DNA from: a candidate division KSB1 bacterium | Lineage (GTDB): Bacteria > Zhuqueibacterota > Zhuqueibacteria > Zhuqueibacterales > Zhuqueibacteraceae | DNA length: 64,000 nucleotides | Assembly (NCBI GenBank): GCA_034506255.1 | Contig: JAPDPX010000003.1 | Span: forward strand, 372,001-436,000 | Direction of reading: 5' to 3' | Shown here: in pieces, positions 53,958-63,253 of the stretch | How positions within the stretch are numbered: the first letter of the stretch is position 1 | How the letters are laid out: each line of letters begins with the position of its first letter | The notes under the pieces: generated by a model | What the model was told of the DNA's origin: nothing | What the model saw: only the letters and a program-made list of their open reading frames with translations | The model's database searches: none | Made by a program: the position numbers and the translations under genes

Positions 53958-55976
53958 ATGTCAGGCCTCATCAAAAAAAATCAGCGGCGCTGCCTGTGGC
54001 TGCTGCTGGTGCTCGGCTGGCAGGCGCCGGGGCAGGCGCAAGACTCGCTGTGCGGCTATGTGCCCGCGATTGGCACACGCGAAAAGGCTTTCACTTTCGG
54101 CATTTGGGGCGATCCGCAAGTCGCCCATTACGCCCCCGGCACCCGTTTGGGCAGCGAAGAAAACAAGGCCAATGCCAAAACCGTGGTGCCGCGGCTGCAG
54201 CAGACGGTGGCGCTCACCAACCGGCTGGCGCCGGCATTCGTCATCACGCTGGGAGACAACATTCACAACACCGGCGAATGGGAAAACTTCAACGTCTTTG
54301 TGCAGGCCGTCCAGCCGCTGCAAATGCCGCTCTATTTGCTGATGGGCAATCATGATCATGTCCCAGCCGCGGACACACTCGCCGGCAATCCGCTCGGCCG
54401 CCGCGAGTTTGCCAACTTCCGCTGGGCACAGCAGCAGATCAACGGCCTGGACAAGGTGAATTATTCCTTCGATGCCGGGGACTGGCATTTCATTCTTTTC
54501 TCGCAACCCGGCGGGCATGGCTATGGCGTCGATGCCTATCTCGAGCGCCATCCCGAATATCTCGCCTGGCTGGAGGCGGATCTGGCCGCCAACCGCGACC
54601 GGCCGACGATGTTTTTCACCCATCATCCGCTGCTGCCCGTGGGTCGCGTGCAATTCGACCATTACGGCCCGGGCGCCGCGCACCGTGCCAGATTGGTCGA
54701 ACTGCTCACGCGCCACGGCAATGTCCAGTACGCTTTTTTTGGCCACGTGCATAATACCGTCGCCGCGATTCCGCTCATTTCCTGGCGCTACCGCGGCACG
54801 GCCTTCATCGTCATGCCCAACGCCGCCAATTTTGCACGCCAGGCGGATTACCTGGAAACCGCGCAATCCTCCTGGGGGCTGGGCCTGGTGCGGCTCAATG
54901 GTGCGCAATGCGAAAGCATTACCTTTCACACACTCGCCGGCGAAAGCATTGCCCTCGACCCCGCCACCTTCGAGGAATACGACGACCGCCGTTACGGCTA
55001 TCTGCAGCCCGAGTGGGCGCTGCCGGCGGCGGAATCGATTCGCAACGGCAGCTTCGAAGAGGATGGGCCGGCCGGCTGGTTCGTGAATCATCTGCTGCCT
55101 TATGAGAATCCGCCGGTGCAGAAGCGTTTGGTGGTGACCGGCGGCGCATTCGAAGGCAGCCGCTTTCTCCAGCTTTACACCAAAGCCCGCGCCTCCGTCT
55201 ATGACACGCAAAGTTATCTTACTGTGGAGGTGCGGCAGGCGGTGAGCGCTCCCGCGGCTGGCCAGTGGCCGGTGTTGAAGTTGCACTACAAGATCGCGGC
55301 AGCGGAATACCGCTTCCCCGAGGTCTGCCAGCCCTTCATCATGGTGGCGGGCTTCAAAGCCGGTGAACGCGTCCATCGCTTTGCGCTGGCGTACAGCCTG
55401 GGCGAACCGTTCAGCTTCTTTGGCGTGCGCGGGCCGTATGTCTGTCTGAAGCTGGCGCCGGTTTTCGATGAATGGCGGGAGCTGACGCTTTATCCGCGCT
55501 CCGATTTTGCGCGGTATTTTCCGGAGAAGAGTTGGGAAAATCTCGCGATCGACCGGGTGGTGGTGACGCTGGGGGTACACAACGCGAATTACTCACCCAC
55601 CGCGGAAAATGCCGAAGCCGGCGCCGGCTTCGATAAGGTGAGCTGGACGACAACAAGCTCACCGACACCGCCCACGACCGGGATCATGGGGAATCTGCGC
55701 ACGCATGCAACGGGGTTCCGGTTGTACCAGAATTATCCCAATCCCTTCAATCCGGAAACCAGGATCAGCTTTGATTTGGCGCAGCCCGCCACGGTCAGGC
55801 TGGAGGTGTGCGATCTCAACGGCCGCGTCGTGGCCGTTTTGCAGCAGGGTCGCCTGCCCGCCGGCTTTCACACCTTTGCCTGGCGGCCGGTCGCGCAAAC
55901 GCCCTCCGGGGTGTATCTCTTGCGGTGCAACGTCAATGCAATGGTGCAGACCAGGAAGATGATTCTGCTGAGGTAG
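53958..55976 (+). CDS. Secreted metallophosphoesterase with type A (T9SS) sorting domain
   Basis: A 672-residue exported protein. A signal peptide (ending GQAQ, near 28) is followed by a calcineurin-like phosphoesterase domain with GDPQ, LGDNIHN, GNHDH, THHP and GHVHN, the usual five metal motifs. A beta-rich middle region (about 345-575) precedes a ~85-residue C-terminal domain opening with FRLYQNYPNPFNP and ending TRKMILLR, the type A sorting/FlgD-like signal of T9SS-bearing FCB bacteria. It would act on the cell surface or outside. Its start lies four bases after AP3, so the pair may be co-expressed. Confidence 0.85.
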   Translation: MSGLIKKNQRRCLWLLLVLGWQAPGQAQDSLCGYVPAIGTREKAFTFGIWGDPQVAHYAPGTRLGSEENKANAKTVVPRLQQTVALTNRLAPAFVITLGDNIHNTGEWENFNVFVQAVQPLQMPLYLLMGNHDHVPAADTLAGNPLGRREFANFRWAQQQINGLDKVNYSFDAGDWHFILFSQPGGHGYGVDAYLERHPEYLAWLEADLAANRDRPTMFFTHHPLLPVGRVQFDHYGPGAAHRARLVELLTRHGNVQYAFFGHVHNTVAAIPLISWRYRGTAFIVMPNAANFARQADYLETAQSSWGLGLVRLNGAQCESITFHTLAGESIALDPATFEEYDDRRYGYLQPEWALPAAESIRNGSFEEDGPAGWFVNHLLPYENPPVQKRLVVTGGAFEGSRFLQLYTKARASVYDTQSYLTVEVRQAVSAPAAGQWPVLKLHYKIAAAEYRFPEVCQPFIMVAGFKAGERVHRFALAYSLGEPFSFFGVRGPYVCLKLAPVFDEWRELTLYPRSDFARYFPEKSWENLAIDRVVVTLGVHNANYSPTAENAEAGAGFDKVSWTTTSSPTPPTTGIMGNLRTHATGFRLYQNYPNPFNPETRISFDLAQPATVRLEVCDLNGRVVAVLQQGRLPAGFHTFAWRPVAQTPSGVYLLRCNVNAMVQTRKMILLR

Positions 55977-55977
55977 G

Positions 55978-56973
55978 ATGATGGCGGCGCGGGAAAAACA
56001 GCATGCACCAACGGCGCAATCAGGCAGGGCACCGACCATCAGTGTCATCATCCCGGCTTACAAGGCCGGCCGCTGGCTAGGCCGCGCCGTGGCGAGCTGC
56101 CAGGCACAAACCCTGCCCGCGACGGAGATCATCATCGTCGATGACGGCTCGCGGGATGATACACTGGCGGTGGCCGAAAAGCTGGCGGCGCAGCACCACA
56201 ACCTGCGTGTCTTGCAGCAGCCGCACAATCAAGGCCCGGCGGCGGCGCGCAACCGCGGCGTGGCCGAAAGCCGTGGCGAATTTCTCGCGTTTCTCGATGC
56301 CGATGACACCTGGGCGCCCGACAAACTCGAAAAGCAAATGGCCATTGTGCAGGCCCGGCCGGAAACCGCTCTGGTTTTTACCGCGCTGCAGGAGCGTGAT
56401 GTTCATGGCCGCAAGCTGCGCGAAGTGTGGCACCGTGTGCCGCACGAGCGCCGGCGCCGCGTGATTGCCTCGTTCCTGTTTCGCTTGAACATGCTGACGC
56501 CGACGCTGTTGCTGCCGCGCCGAATCTTCGAACGGGCTGGCGGTTTCGATGAACGCTTGCGCATGGGCGAGGACCACCTGCTCTTCATGAAGATTGCGGC
56601 GGTTCACGAGGTGGTGTATCTGCCGGAGCTGCTGGTCGATCGCTGGGTGGTGCCGGCAAGCTCCTCCAAGTCCGGCGCGCCGGCGGCGTTGCAGGCCGCC
56701 TTCCAGCAATTCATGGAGGTGGCGGTGCAGCACTTCCCCTACCTGCGGGAACATCTGCCGGCGCTCACCGCGAAGATGCATTTTCAAGTGGGGCGGCGCT
56801 TTCAAAAACAGGGCGACCGGCGCAGCGCACGGCGGCATTTTCTCGCCAGCCTGCGCACACGGCCCGGCTTGAAAGCCGGCGTGGCGTGGTTGACTGCCCT
56901 GCTGCCGGCGGCCTGGCAGGCACTCTTTCACGAAACCCCGCGGCGACGCCGGCTGTTTGTGACCGCACGGTGA
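55978..56973 (+). CDS. Family 2 glycosyltransferase
   Basis: A 331-residue GT-A enzyme. ISVIIPAYKAGRWLGRAV and EIIIVDDGSRDDT are the nucleotide-binding strands, and the metal-binding DxD is in FLDADDTW. GGFDERLRMGEDHLLFMK gives the acceptor-side ED motif. It adds one sugar to the lipid-linked repeat unit. A basic C-terminal helix region (about 250-331) may contact the membrane. It starts one base after the metallophosphoesterase stop. Confidence 0.92.
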   Translation: MMAAREKQHAPTAQSGRAPTISVIIPAYKAGRWLGRAVASCQAQTLPATEIIIVDDGSRDDTLAVAEKLAAQHHNLRVLQQPHNQGPAAARNRGVAESRGEFLAFLDADDTWAPDKLEKQMAIVQARPETALVFTALQERDVHGRKLREVWHRVPHERRRRVIASFLFRLNMLTPTLLLPRRIFERAGGFDERLRMGEDHLLFMKIAAVHEVVYLPELLVDRWVVPASSSKSGAPAALQAAFQQFMEVAVQHFPYLREHLPALTAKMHFQVGRRFQKQGDRRSARRHFLASLRTRPGLKAGVAWLTALLPAAWQALFHETPRRRRLFVTAR

Positions 56974-57064
56974 TGCCGCCGCCGGTTGCCGTGTCGAGGC
57001 CGGCCAGTGCAGGCGAAGCGCGTCACGGGGATGACCGCGCGCACATGACTCGCAAACACGATCT

Positions 57065-58429
57065 ATGCTCAAACTGGAAAAACTGGCGTTCTGGATCACG
57101 CTGATCACTTTCCCTCTGCCACTGGCCATGCGCCTGGAGAGCGGCTATCGCATCTATCTCTTCGAAGTGCCGCTCTGGGCAGTTTACTTCTTCTGGGCTT
57201 TTCGCCTGGGACTGCGCGATCAGCGGCTGCACTTCACCAAGTTCGACTTTTTTTTCCTGCTGTTCCTGGTGTGGCTGCTGGTGTCCATCGCCTACAACAA
57301 TGCCTGGGATACCGGCGCCAACAACTGGTGGTTCTGGATCAAAGCCTTTTTGGTCGGGTTTTATCTCCGCCACAACCTGAACCGCCTGTATCCCTTGTCG
57401 GCCATTGTGACGTTCCTGGTGGTGACGATCGCGCTGGAATCGGCGTTGGGTCTGCTGCAGAGCATCACCCAGTCCAGCATCGGTGCCGTGCAGCAGTATT
57501 TCGGCCAGGAGATGGAGCACATCTCCATCTACAAAGCCGGCATGATGAATCTGGTGCGCGTGCAGGGCACGTTCAAACATTCCAATATTCTGGGGAATTG
57601 GATCGTCATGCTCCTGCCGCTGGTCGTCGCCAAGGCGCTGATGAGCACCAGCCGCGCACGGCTGTTTTACTGGATTTGCGCGGTCACCACCGGCATCGCT
57701 TTGGTGCTCACCCTGTCGCGCGGCAACTGGGGCGCGGCTGTGTTCGGCATGCTGGTGATGTTCAACGCCACCGGTGTGCTCACCTTCAAACGGGTGAATT
57801 GGGCGCGCCTGCTGTTCAGCGCTCTGCTCGCCGGCATTTTTCTGGTGACCCTGATTTTTACTTATGCCGCGGAGATTGCACTCTTTTCCGAAGCCCTGTC
57901 GCAGCGCATCGAGATGCTGCCCGGGAGCCGCAGTGAAACCATACGCTACACTCTGCTGCTCGCTTCCTCCGAGTTGATTGCGGAGAATCCCGTGCTGGGT
58001 GTGGGGTTGGGGCGCTCGAACGAGTTGTTGCATTACACTGAATATGAAATCCGTGACCGTTTCAGTGCCACGGTGCACAACATTTTCATGATCATCGCCA
58101 CGGAAGGCGGGGTGCCGGCTTGCCTGCTTTTTCTGCTCGCCATCTGGCAGCCGTTGCAGCACATTTACCGTCTGGCCAGGGTCAAACGGGAAGCCTCGTC
58201 GGAGGCGGTGGGCGTGGTGGCGGCCGGCATGGTCGGCGGCTACAGTGCGATTCTTTTCGCAATGTTGTGGTACACCGGCATGATTGAGCAGGCGGAGTTG
58301 CCGCTGATTTTGACGTTTTTCCATCTCGCCCTGGGCCTGCGGGCGGAGCAGAAGGCGGTCGCGCCGGATGCTGCGCTCATGCCGCAGCCGGAGGGACGGT
58401 GGCGTCTCGCATCGACGGTGTCATTATGA
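57065..58429 (+). CDS. Wzy-type O-antigen/EPS polymerase
   Basis: A 454-residue membrane protein with about 11-12 hydrophobic helices and a large periplasmic loop (about 280-340). The Wzy_C features TLSRGNWGA, NPVLGVGLGRS and TVHNIFMIIATEGG are present; the Arg and His residues in these are the usual functional ones. It joins repeat units after Wzx flipping. It overlaps the GT4 gene (ATGA), showing translational coupling. Confidence 0.9.
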   Translation: MLKLEKLAFWITLITFPLPLAMRLESGYRIYLFEVPLWAVYFFWAFRLGLRDQRLHFTKFDFFFLLFLVWLLVSIAYNNAWDTGANNWWFWIKAFLVGFYLRHNLNRLYPLSAIVTFLVVTIALESALGLLQSITQSSIGAVQQYFGQEMEHISIYKAGMMNLVRVQGTFKHSNILGNWIVMLLPLVVAKALMSTSRARLFYWICAVTTGIALVLTLSRGNWGAAVFGMLVMFNATGVLTFKRVNWARLLFSALLAGIFLVTLIFTYAAEIALFSEALSQRIEMLPGSRSETIRYTLLLASSELIAENPVLGVGLGRSNELLHYTEYEIRDRFSATVHNIFMIIATEGGVPACLLFLLAIWQPLQHIYRLARVKREASSEAVGVVAAGMVGGYSAILFAMLWYTGMIEQAELPLILTFFHLALGLRAEQKAVAPDAALMPQPEGRWRLASTVSL

Positions 58430-59685
58430 GAGAGCAACGCATACGCCTTCTCTACTTCAGTTCATTCTTTGTTGCCCAGGGCGGCGCCTCCCTCAGCCTG
58501 CTGAAGCTCATTGAAATTTTCAACGATCACCGCTTTGCGGCTGCCGCGGTTTTGCCGCGGGAGGCCCGGCCGCAGGTGGCGCGTTTGCCGCTCGCGCCGG
58601 AACTGACACAGCGTATCACCTATCTCACGCTCGATCGCATCTGCCGCCGGCTGCTCAATCCGTTTTATTTGCTGCGCTTTCTCGGCCGGACGATGACCAG
58701 CGTGCTGTTGCTGCGGCGGCTGCTGCGGCAGCAGCAAATCGACCTGGTGCACGCCAACGATTTGCGTGATTTCCACGCGCCGCTGGCGGCGTGGAGCTGC
58801 GGCATTCCCGTGGTCTGGCATCTGCGCGCCAGCCGGCCGAACCCGCTGACCCGCTACCCGGTGGCGACGATGATGCACCTGCTCGCCACCCGCATCGTGG
58901 CGGTTTCGCACTGCACCGCGCGGCAAATGGCGCTGCGGCGCAGCTTCGCGCAAAACAAGGTGACGGTGATTTACAACCCCGGGCCATATCGCGAACGCTT
59001 TCATCCCGGCGTGAGCGGCGCCGCGGTGCGGCAGGAATTTGGCCTGCCGGCGGACGCGCCGGTCATCACCCTGATTGCCAAGCTCTCACGCCGCAAGGGC
59101 CACCGGGTGTTGCTGCAGGCGATTCCTCTCATCCGGACGCAATTTGCCCGGGCGCGTTTTCTCATCGTCGGGGGCGAATTGCCCGGCCATGAACGCTATG
59201 CCCGGGAGTTGCGCCATCAGGCGGAACCCCTGGTGCAACAGGGCGTGCTGATCTTCACCGGCGAGCGCAGCGACATTCCACAACTCATGGCGGCGAGTGA
59301 CGTGATCGTGCAATGTTCGATCTATGACGATCCGTTCCCCGGCGTGGTGTTGGAGGCGATGGCGATCGGCAAAGTGGTCGTGGCGGCCGATGCCGGCGGC
59401 ATGCCGGAGCAAATCCGTCACGGCGAGGATGGTTTGTTGTTTCGCAGGGGGGATGCCGAGGAGCTGGCGCGGCGCGTGAACCAGGTCCTGGCCGATCCGG
59501 TGTTGAAACGGAAACTGGAACAGGCGGCGGTGACAAATCTCGGCAGCCGGTTCAATTTTGCGAAATTCGTGCATGAGTTCAGAAGTTTGTATGAAACGCT
59601 CGCGGCCGGCGGCTCCCGGCAGCCCCGGGCAGCCGTAACCACGGGCGGTGCGCAACTGCCACTGTCGCAATCAGACAAGCTGTAA
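58426..59685 (+). CDS. Family 4 glycosyltransferase
   Basis: A 419-residue GT-B enzyme. The N-terminal acceptor domain begins IRLLYFSSFFVAQGGASLSL; the donor domain has ITLIAKLSRRKGHRVLL and the DPFPGVVLEAMAIGK segment near the nucleotide-sugar phosphate site, followed by GGMPEQI. The ATG at 58426 overlaps the polymerase stop. It likely adds a sugar to the repeat unit. No membrane helix is evident. Confidence 0.92.
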   Translation: MREQRIRLLYFSSFFVAQGGASLSLLKLIEIFNDHRFAAAAVLPREARPQVARLPLAPELTQRITYLTLDRICRRLLNPFYLLRFLGRTMTSVLLLRRLLRQQQIDLVHANDLRDFHAPLAAWSCGIPVVWHLRASRPNPLTRYPVATMMHLLATRIVAVSHCTARQMALRRSFAQNKVTVIYNPGPYRERFHPGVSGAAVRQEFGLPADAPVITLIAKLSRRKGHRVLLQAIPLIRTQFARARFLIVGGELPGHERYARELRHQAEPLVQQGVLIFTGERSDIPQLMAASDVIVQCSIYDDPFPGVVLEAMAIGKVVVAADAGGMPEQIRHGEDGLLFRRGDAEELARRVNQVLADPVLKRKLEQAAVTNLGSRFNFAKFVHEFRSLYETLAAGGSRQPRAAVTTGGAQLPLSQSDKL

Positions 59686-59809
59686 ATCGGGCGTGCTCCC
59701 TGCCCGGGCGGCACAGAGTATTGCCGGACTTGTGTCGCAGGGCGACCGGGCACAGCCCTCTTTTCCCCGTGGAACGGGTGGGCGAATTTTAAATGAGGAC
59801 AATCGACTC

Positions 59810-61492
59810 GTGAATGCATCCGTGCAACATTCCCGCTTGATCATTCTGGGTCTGGATGGCGCGACTTTCGATGTGATTTTGCCGTGGGCCGGCCAGGGCC
59901 ATTTGCCCAATCTCGCTGCTTTGATGCAGGAGGGCACCTGGGGGCCGCTGCGCACCGTGATCCCGCCGAGCACCGCGGTGGCGTGGAACTCGTTTGCCTC
60001 GGGCAAGGGACCGGGCCGGCACGGTTTGTTCGAGTTCATGCGGCGCCGGCCGAATTCCTACCGCCTGGAGCCGGTCAACTCCGACGAGGTCGCGAGCGCC
60101 CGTTTGTGGGACCTCCTGGGGTTTCACGGCCAGCCTGCGATCGTGCTCAATGTGCCGATCACCTATCCGGTGCGGCCGCTCAATGGCCTGATGGTGGCCG
60201 GCCTGCCGGTGCCGGCCGCCGGCCCGCAGCGCTGCCATCCCGAAAATCTCATCGACGAGTTTTGCAAACTGGCGCCCGGCTATCAGCCGCTGCCCGCGGT
60301 GAGTTTTTCCGGCAAGAACGAGCAGGAATATCTCGATGATTTGCTCGCGACCCTGCGCAACAAGATCATCGTGGCACGCCATTGCCTGGAGAACAAGCCG
60401 TGGCAGCTCTTCGTGCAGGTGTTCAGCGAGACCGATTTTGCGATGCACTCTTTCTGGCGGTATTACGACCGCACGCATTCGAAATTCAACGAGCAGGACC
60501 ACCGGCGTCATGGCGACGCCATTCTGCAAGTTTACCGCCTGATCGATGATTTCATTGGCGAGGTGCGGCGGCGCTTTCCCGGGGTGCCGCTGCTGTTGCT
60601 TTCCGACCACGGCTTTGGCCCGCTGGAATATTACCTCTACAGCAACACCTGGCTGCTGCACGAAGGTTTTCTCGTGCCCAAACGCACGCCGGCGGCGCAG
60701 CTCAAATACCGCGCCTTTCAAGCCGGCTTGAGTCCGAGCAATGTCTTTGCGTTGATCAACCGTCTCGGCCTGAGCCGGGTCAAGCGCAAAGTCAAGGGCA
60801 CCGCGCAGGGTTATCGTCTGGCGGAGAAGCTGTTCTTTTCCTTTCCCGATATCGACTGGCGCCGGTCGCGCGCCTATTCCATTGGCGGCGGCATTGCCGG
60901 TTTGATCTTCATCAATCTGGCCGGCCGTGAACCGGAGGGCGTGGTGCAGCCGGGCGCGGAGTATGAGGCCACGCGCGCGGAAATCATCGCCCGTCTGCGC
61001 GCGTTCCGCGATCCCCTCACCGGCGAATTGCTCATCGGTGAAATCTACAAACGCGAAGAGCTCTTCGACGGGCCGTTTTTCGAGCGCGCACCCGATCTGG
61101 TGTATTTCCCCAAGGATCCGCGCTACATCGTTTTCAGCAGCTTCTCTTTCTCTTCACACCGCGTGATTCGTGACCCCGGGCCCTACATCACCGGCCAGCA
61201 TCGCATGGAGGGCATTTTCCTGATGCACGGTCCGGGGGTCAAACCGGGCCAGCGGCTGGAACACGCGCGCATCATCGACGTGGCACCGACGGCGCTCTAT
61301 TTGATGGGCTATCCCGTTCCCAACGACATGGATGGCGAGGTGCTCACCGCCGGTTTTCAGGAGCAGATGCTGCGCAGCCGGCCGATTGACCGCATGGAAT
61401 TCGAGTTCACCCGCAGCGGCGAACAGATGGTGTACAGTGAGGCCGATCGCGCCGAAGTCGAAGCACGCCTGCGCAGTCTGGGATATTTGTAA
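59810..61492 (+). CDS. Alkaline-phosphatase-superfamily enzyme, AP4, with LGYL tail
   Basis: A 560-residue relative of AP3. Ligands: D16 (GLDGATF), T55 (PPSTAVAW), an SETDFAMHSFW Asp/His pair, SDHG near 265, and a late His in ITGQHRMEG. The YPVRPLNG signature is present. The tail EADRAEVEARLRSLGYL matches CysC, AP3 and AP5. The GTG at 59810, after GAGGA, is preferred; the frame is open to 59648 but that part overlaps the GT4 gene and is not conserved-looking. No signal peptide. Confidence 0.82.
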   Translation: MNASVQHSRLIILGLDGATFDVILPWAGQGHLPNLAALMQEGTWGPLRTVIPPSTAVAWNSFASGKGPGRHGLFEFMRRRPNSYRLEPVNSDEVASARLWDLLGFHGQPAIVLNVPITYPVRPLNGLMVAGLPVPAAGPQRCHPENLIDEFCKLAPGYQPLPAVSFSGKNEQEYLDDLLATLRNKIIVARHCLENKPWQLFVQVFSETDFAMHSFWRYYDRTHSKFNEQDHRRHGDAILQVYRLIDDFIGEVRRRFPGVPLLLLSDHGFGPLEYYLYSNTWLLHEGFLVPKRTPAAQLKYRAFQAGLSPSNVFALINRLGLSRVKRKVKGTAQGYRLAEKLFFSFPDIDWRRSRAYSIGGGIAGLIFINLAGREPEGVVQPGAEYEATRAEIIARLRAFRDPLTGELLIGEIYKREELFDGPFFERAPDLVYFPKDPRYIVFSSFSFSSHRVIRDPGPYITGQHRMEGIFLMHGPGVKPGQRLEHARIIDVAPTALYLMGYPVPNDMDGEVLTAGFQEQMLRSRPIDRMEFEFTRSGEQMVYSEADRAEVEARLRSLGYL

Positions 61493-61565
61493 TGCCGGCA
61501 GAAAATGGCGCGAGCCTGCAGGCTCACACAACCCCCCGGCGCGTGTCGTGCCGACATTTGCGTGT

Positions 61566-61626
61566 AGTGGGGGAGGGAGTAAGAGTAAGGGCAGGAGCAG
61601 GAGTAAGAGTCAGGAGTAGGAGCTAG
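61566..61626 (+). repeat. Purine-rich AGGAGT/AAGAGT simple-sequence run before AP5
   Basis: A degenerate array of six-base units (GGAGTA, AGAGTA, AGGGCA, GGAGCA and so on) ends seven or fewer bases before the GTG start at 61628. It contains four or more AGGAG-like sites, any of which could serve as the ribosome-binding site, and it could change length by slippage. Confidence 0.65.
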
Positions 61627-61627
61627 C

Positions 61628-63154
61628 GTGACCGCTACTGCACCCCGAATTTTGGTGTTTGGCATGGACGGCGCGACGTGGCGCATTTTGCGACCGCTGC
61701 TGGCGCAGGGCCGGCTGCCCAATTTGCAGCGCCTGTGCGACGCCGGTTCCGCCGGCGTGCTGCATTCGCTCGAGCCCATGGTCTCGCCGGCGATCTGGAC
61801 CAGCATTGCCTCGGGCAAAACGCCGGACAAGCACGGCGTGTGGGATTTCGTGGTCTCCTCCAAAAGCGTGCGCTGCAAACGCATTTGGGACATGGCCGCG
61901 GAATCCGGCCTGCGCATCGGCTTGTGCGGCTACATGGTCACCTGGCCGCCGCCCACGCTGCCGGGATTCGTGATCCCCGGCTCCTTCTCGCGCGGCCCGG
62001 AAACCCATCCCGCGGCACTGCAGGTCATTCGCGAGCTGGATATGACGCAGCGCTCCGACGGCAAACGCTCGCTCGCCGATCACCTGCGCCGGGCCTGGCA
62101 AAGCTACCGCCTGGGCGTGCGGCCGCTCACCTTTCTCGACGCCGCCTGGACGCTGGCACGCACGCGGCTGCAGCGCGACGATCTCGAAAAATTTTACCAA
62201 ATGCGCCGCCTCGGTTTCGCCGTCTACTCCGACGTCTTTCGCAAGCAGGTGCAGCACTATCAGGCCGAACTGGCCATGTATGTTTTCACACTGGTCGACA
62301 GCACCTCGCACAATTACTGGAAGTTCATGGAGCCGGAGCGCTTCCAGGACGTACCGGCGCCGGAGATTCGACGGCATGGCGGCAAAATTCAGCAGGCCTA
62401 TATCACGGTGGATCGCATGATCGGCCGCACGCTGGCGGCACTCGACCGCGGCGAAACCAATGTGCTGGTGGTGTCGGATCACGGCTTTCAATCCGTGCCG
62501 GAAGCGCAGGGCCGCACGCCCGACCGCACAGTGCGCATCCTGCCGGAGGCATTGATCGAGTTGCTCGGCTGGCCGGCAGCCCAGGTGCGTTCCTTCAACA
62601 TTCGCGGCGCGACCTTTTTCCGCCACCGTCAGGAGCAGCCCGCGCAAGTTGCGAAGATGCACGCCGATCTGACCGCGATTCATCTCACGCCGGCAGAGAC
62701 GCCGCTGTTCGCGGTCAAGCCCGATCCCTACGGCAATCTCGAACTGTCGCTCAGTCCGGCCATCGGCGATTTGCACGGCCTGCAAGTGAAATTGCCGAAT
62801 GGCCGCGTGATTCCCGTGGAGCGCATCGTGGCCGGTGACTTGGGCACGATTTCCGGCGATCATCACCGCGAGGGCATTCTCATCGCTGCCGGCCCGGCGA
62901 TCCGCCGCGGTGCCACTCTGTCGCAGGCCAGTGTGCTGGATATCACGCCCACGCTGCTCGCCCTGCTGGGATTGCCGGTCGGCCGCGACATGGACGGCCG
63001 CGTGTTGACCGAGATGTTGACGCCCGATTTTCTCGCGGCCTCGCCCGTGCGCTATCGGGGAACCTGGGAAGAGCCGGATTGGAGCTACGAGGAAGACACT
63101 GCCGCCGCCGATGAAACCTTGAAGGAGCATCTGCGCAGTCTGGGTTATCTGTGA
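61628..63154 (+). CDS. Alkaline-phosphatase-superfamily enzyme, AP5, with LGYL tail
   Basis: A 508-residue member, the most divergent of the five. Ligands: D14 (FGMDGAT), a serine nucleophile at S53 (PMVSPAIW), a TLVDSTSHNYW Asp/His pair, SDHG near 283, and a late His in ISGDHHREG. The equivalent of the YPPRPVNG signature is WPPPTLPG. The tail ADETLKEHLRSLGYL ends the protein. It starts with GTG after a purine-rich simple repeat. No signal peptide. The role in the locus is unknown, as for its paralogues. Confidence 0.8.
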   Translation: MTATAPRILVFGMDGATWRILRPLLAQGRLPNLQRLCDAGSAGVLHSLEPMVSPAIWTSIASGKTPDKHGVWDFVVSSKSVRCKRIWDMAAESGLRIGLCGYMVTWPPPTLPGFVIPGSFSRGPETHPAALQVIRELDMTQRSDGKRSLADHLRRAWQSYRLGVRPLTFLDAAWTLARTRLQRDDLEKFYQMRRLGFAVYSDVFRKQVQHYQAELAMYVFTLVDSTSHNYWKFMEPERFQDVPAPEIRRHGGKIQQAYITVDRMIGRTLAALDRGETNVLVVSDHGFQSVPEAQGRTPDRTVRILPEALIELLGWPAAQVRSFNIRGATFFRHRQEQPAQVAKMHADLTAIHLTPAETPLFAVKPDPYGNLELSLSPAIGDLHGLQVKLPNGRVIPVERIVAGDLGTISGDHHREGILIAAGPAIRRGATLSQASVLDITPTLLALLGLPVGRDMDGRVLTEMLTPDFLAASPVRYRGTWEEPDWSYEEDTAAADETLKEHLRSLGYL

Positions 63155-63253
63155 AGACGAATGCAAGTCAATCGCTATGGGTGGGGCGGGCCGGCTTGGG
63201 TGCCGGAGCCTGTTTGTTTTTTCACGCGGAATGGAATCCATGGGGAGAACGCC

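Noticed and set aside
53961..55580. 539-codon minus-strand frame
   Set aside because: It is opposite the metallophosphoesterase, whose five metal motifs and sorting domain show the real strand.
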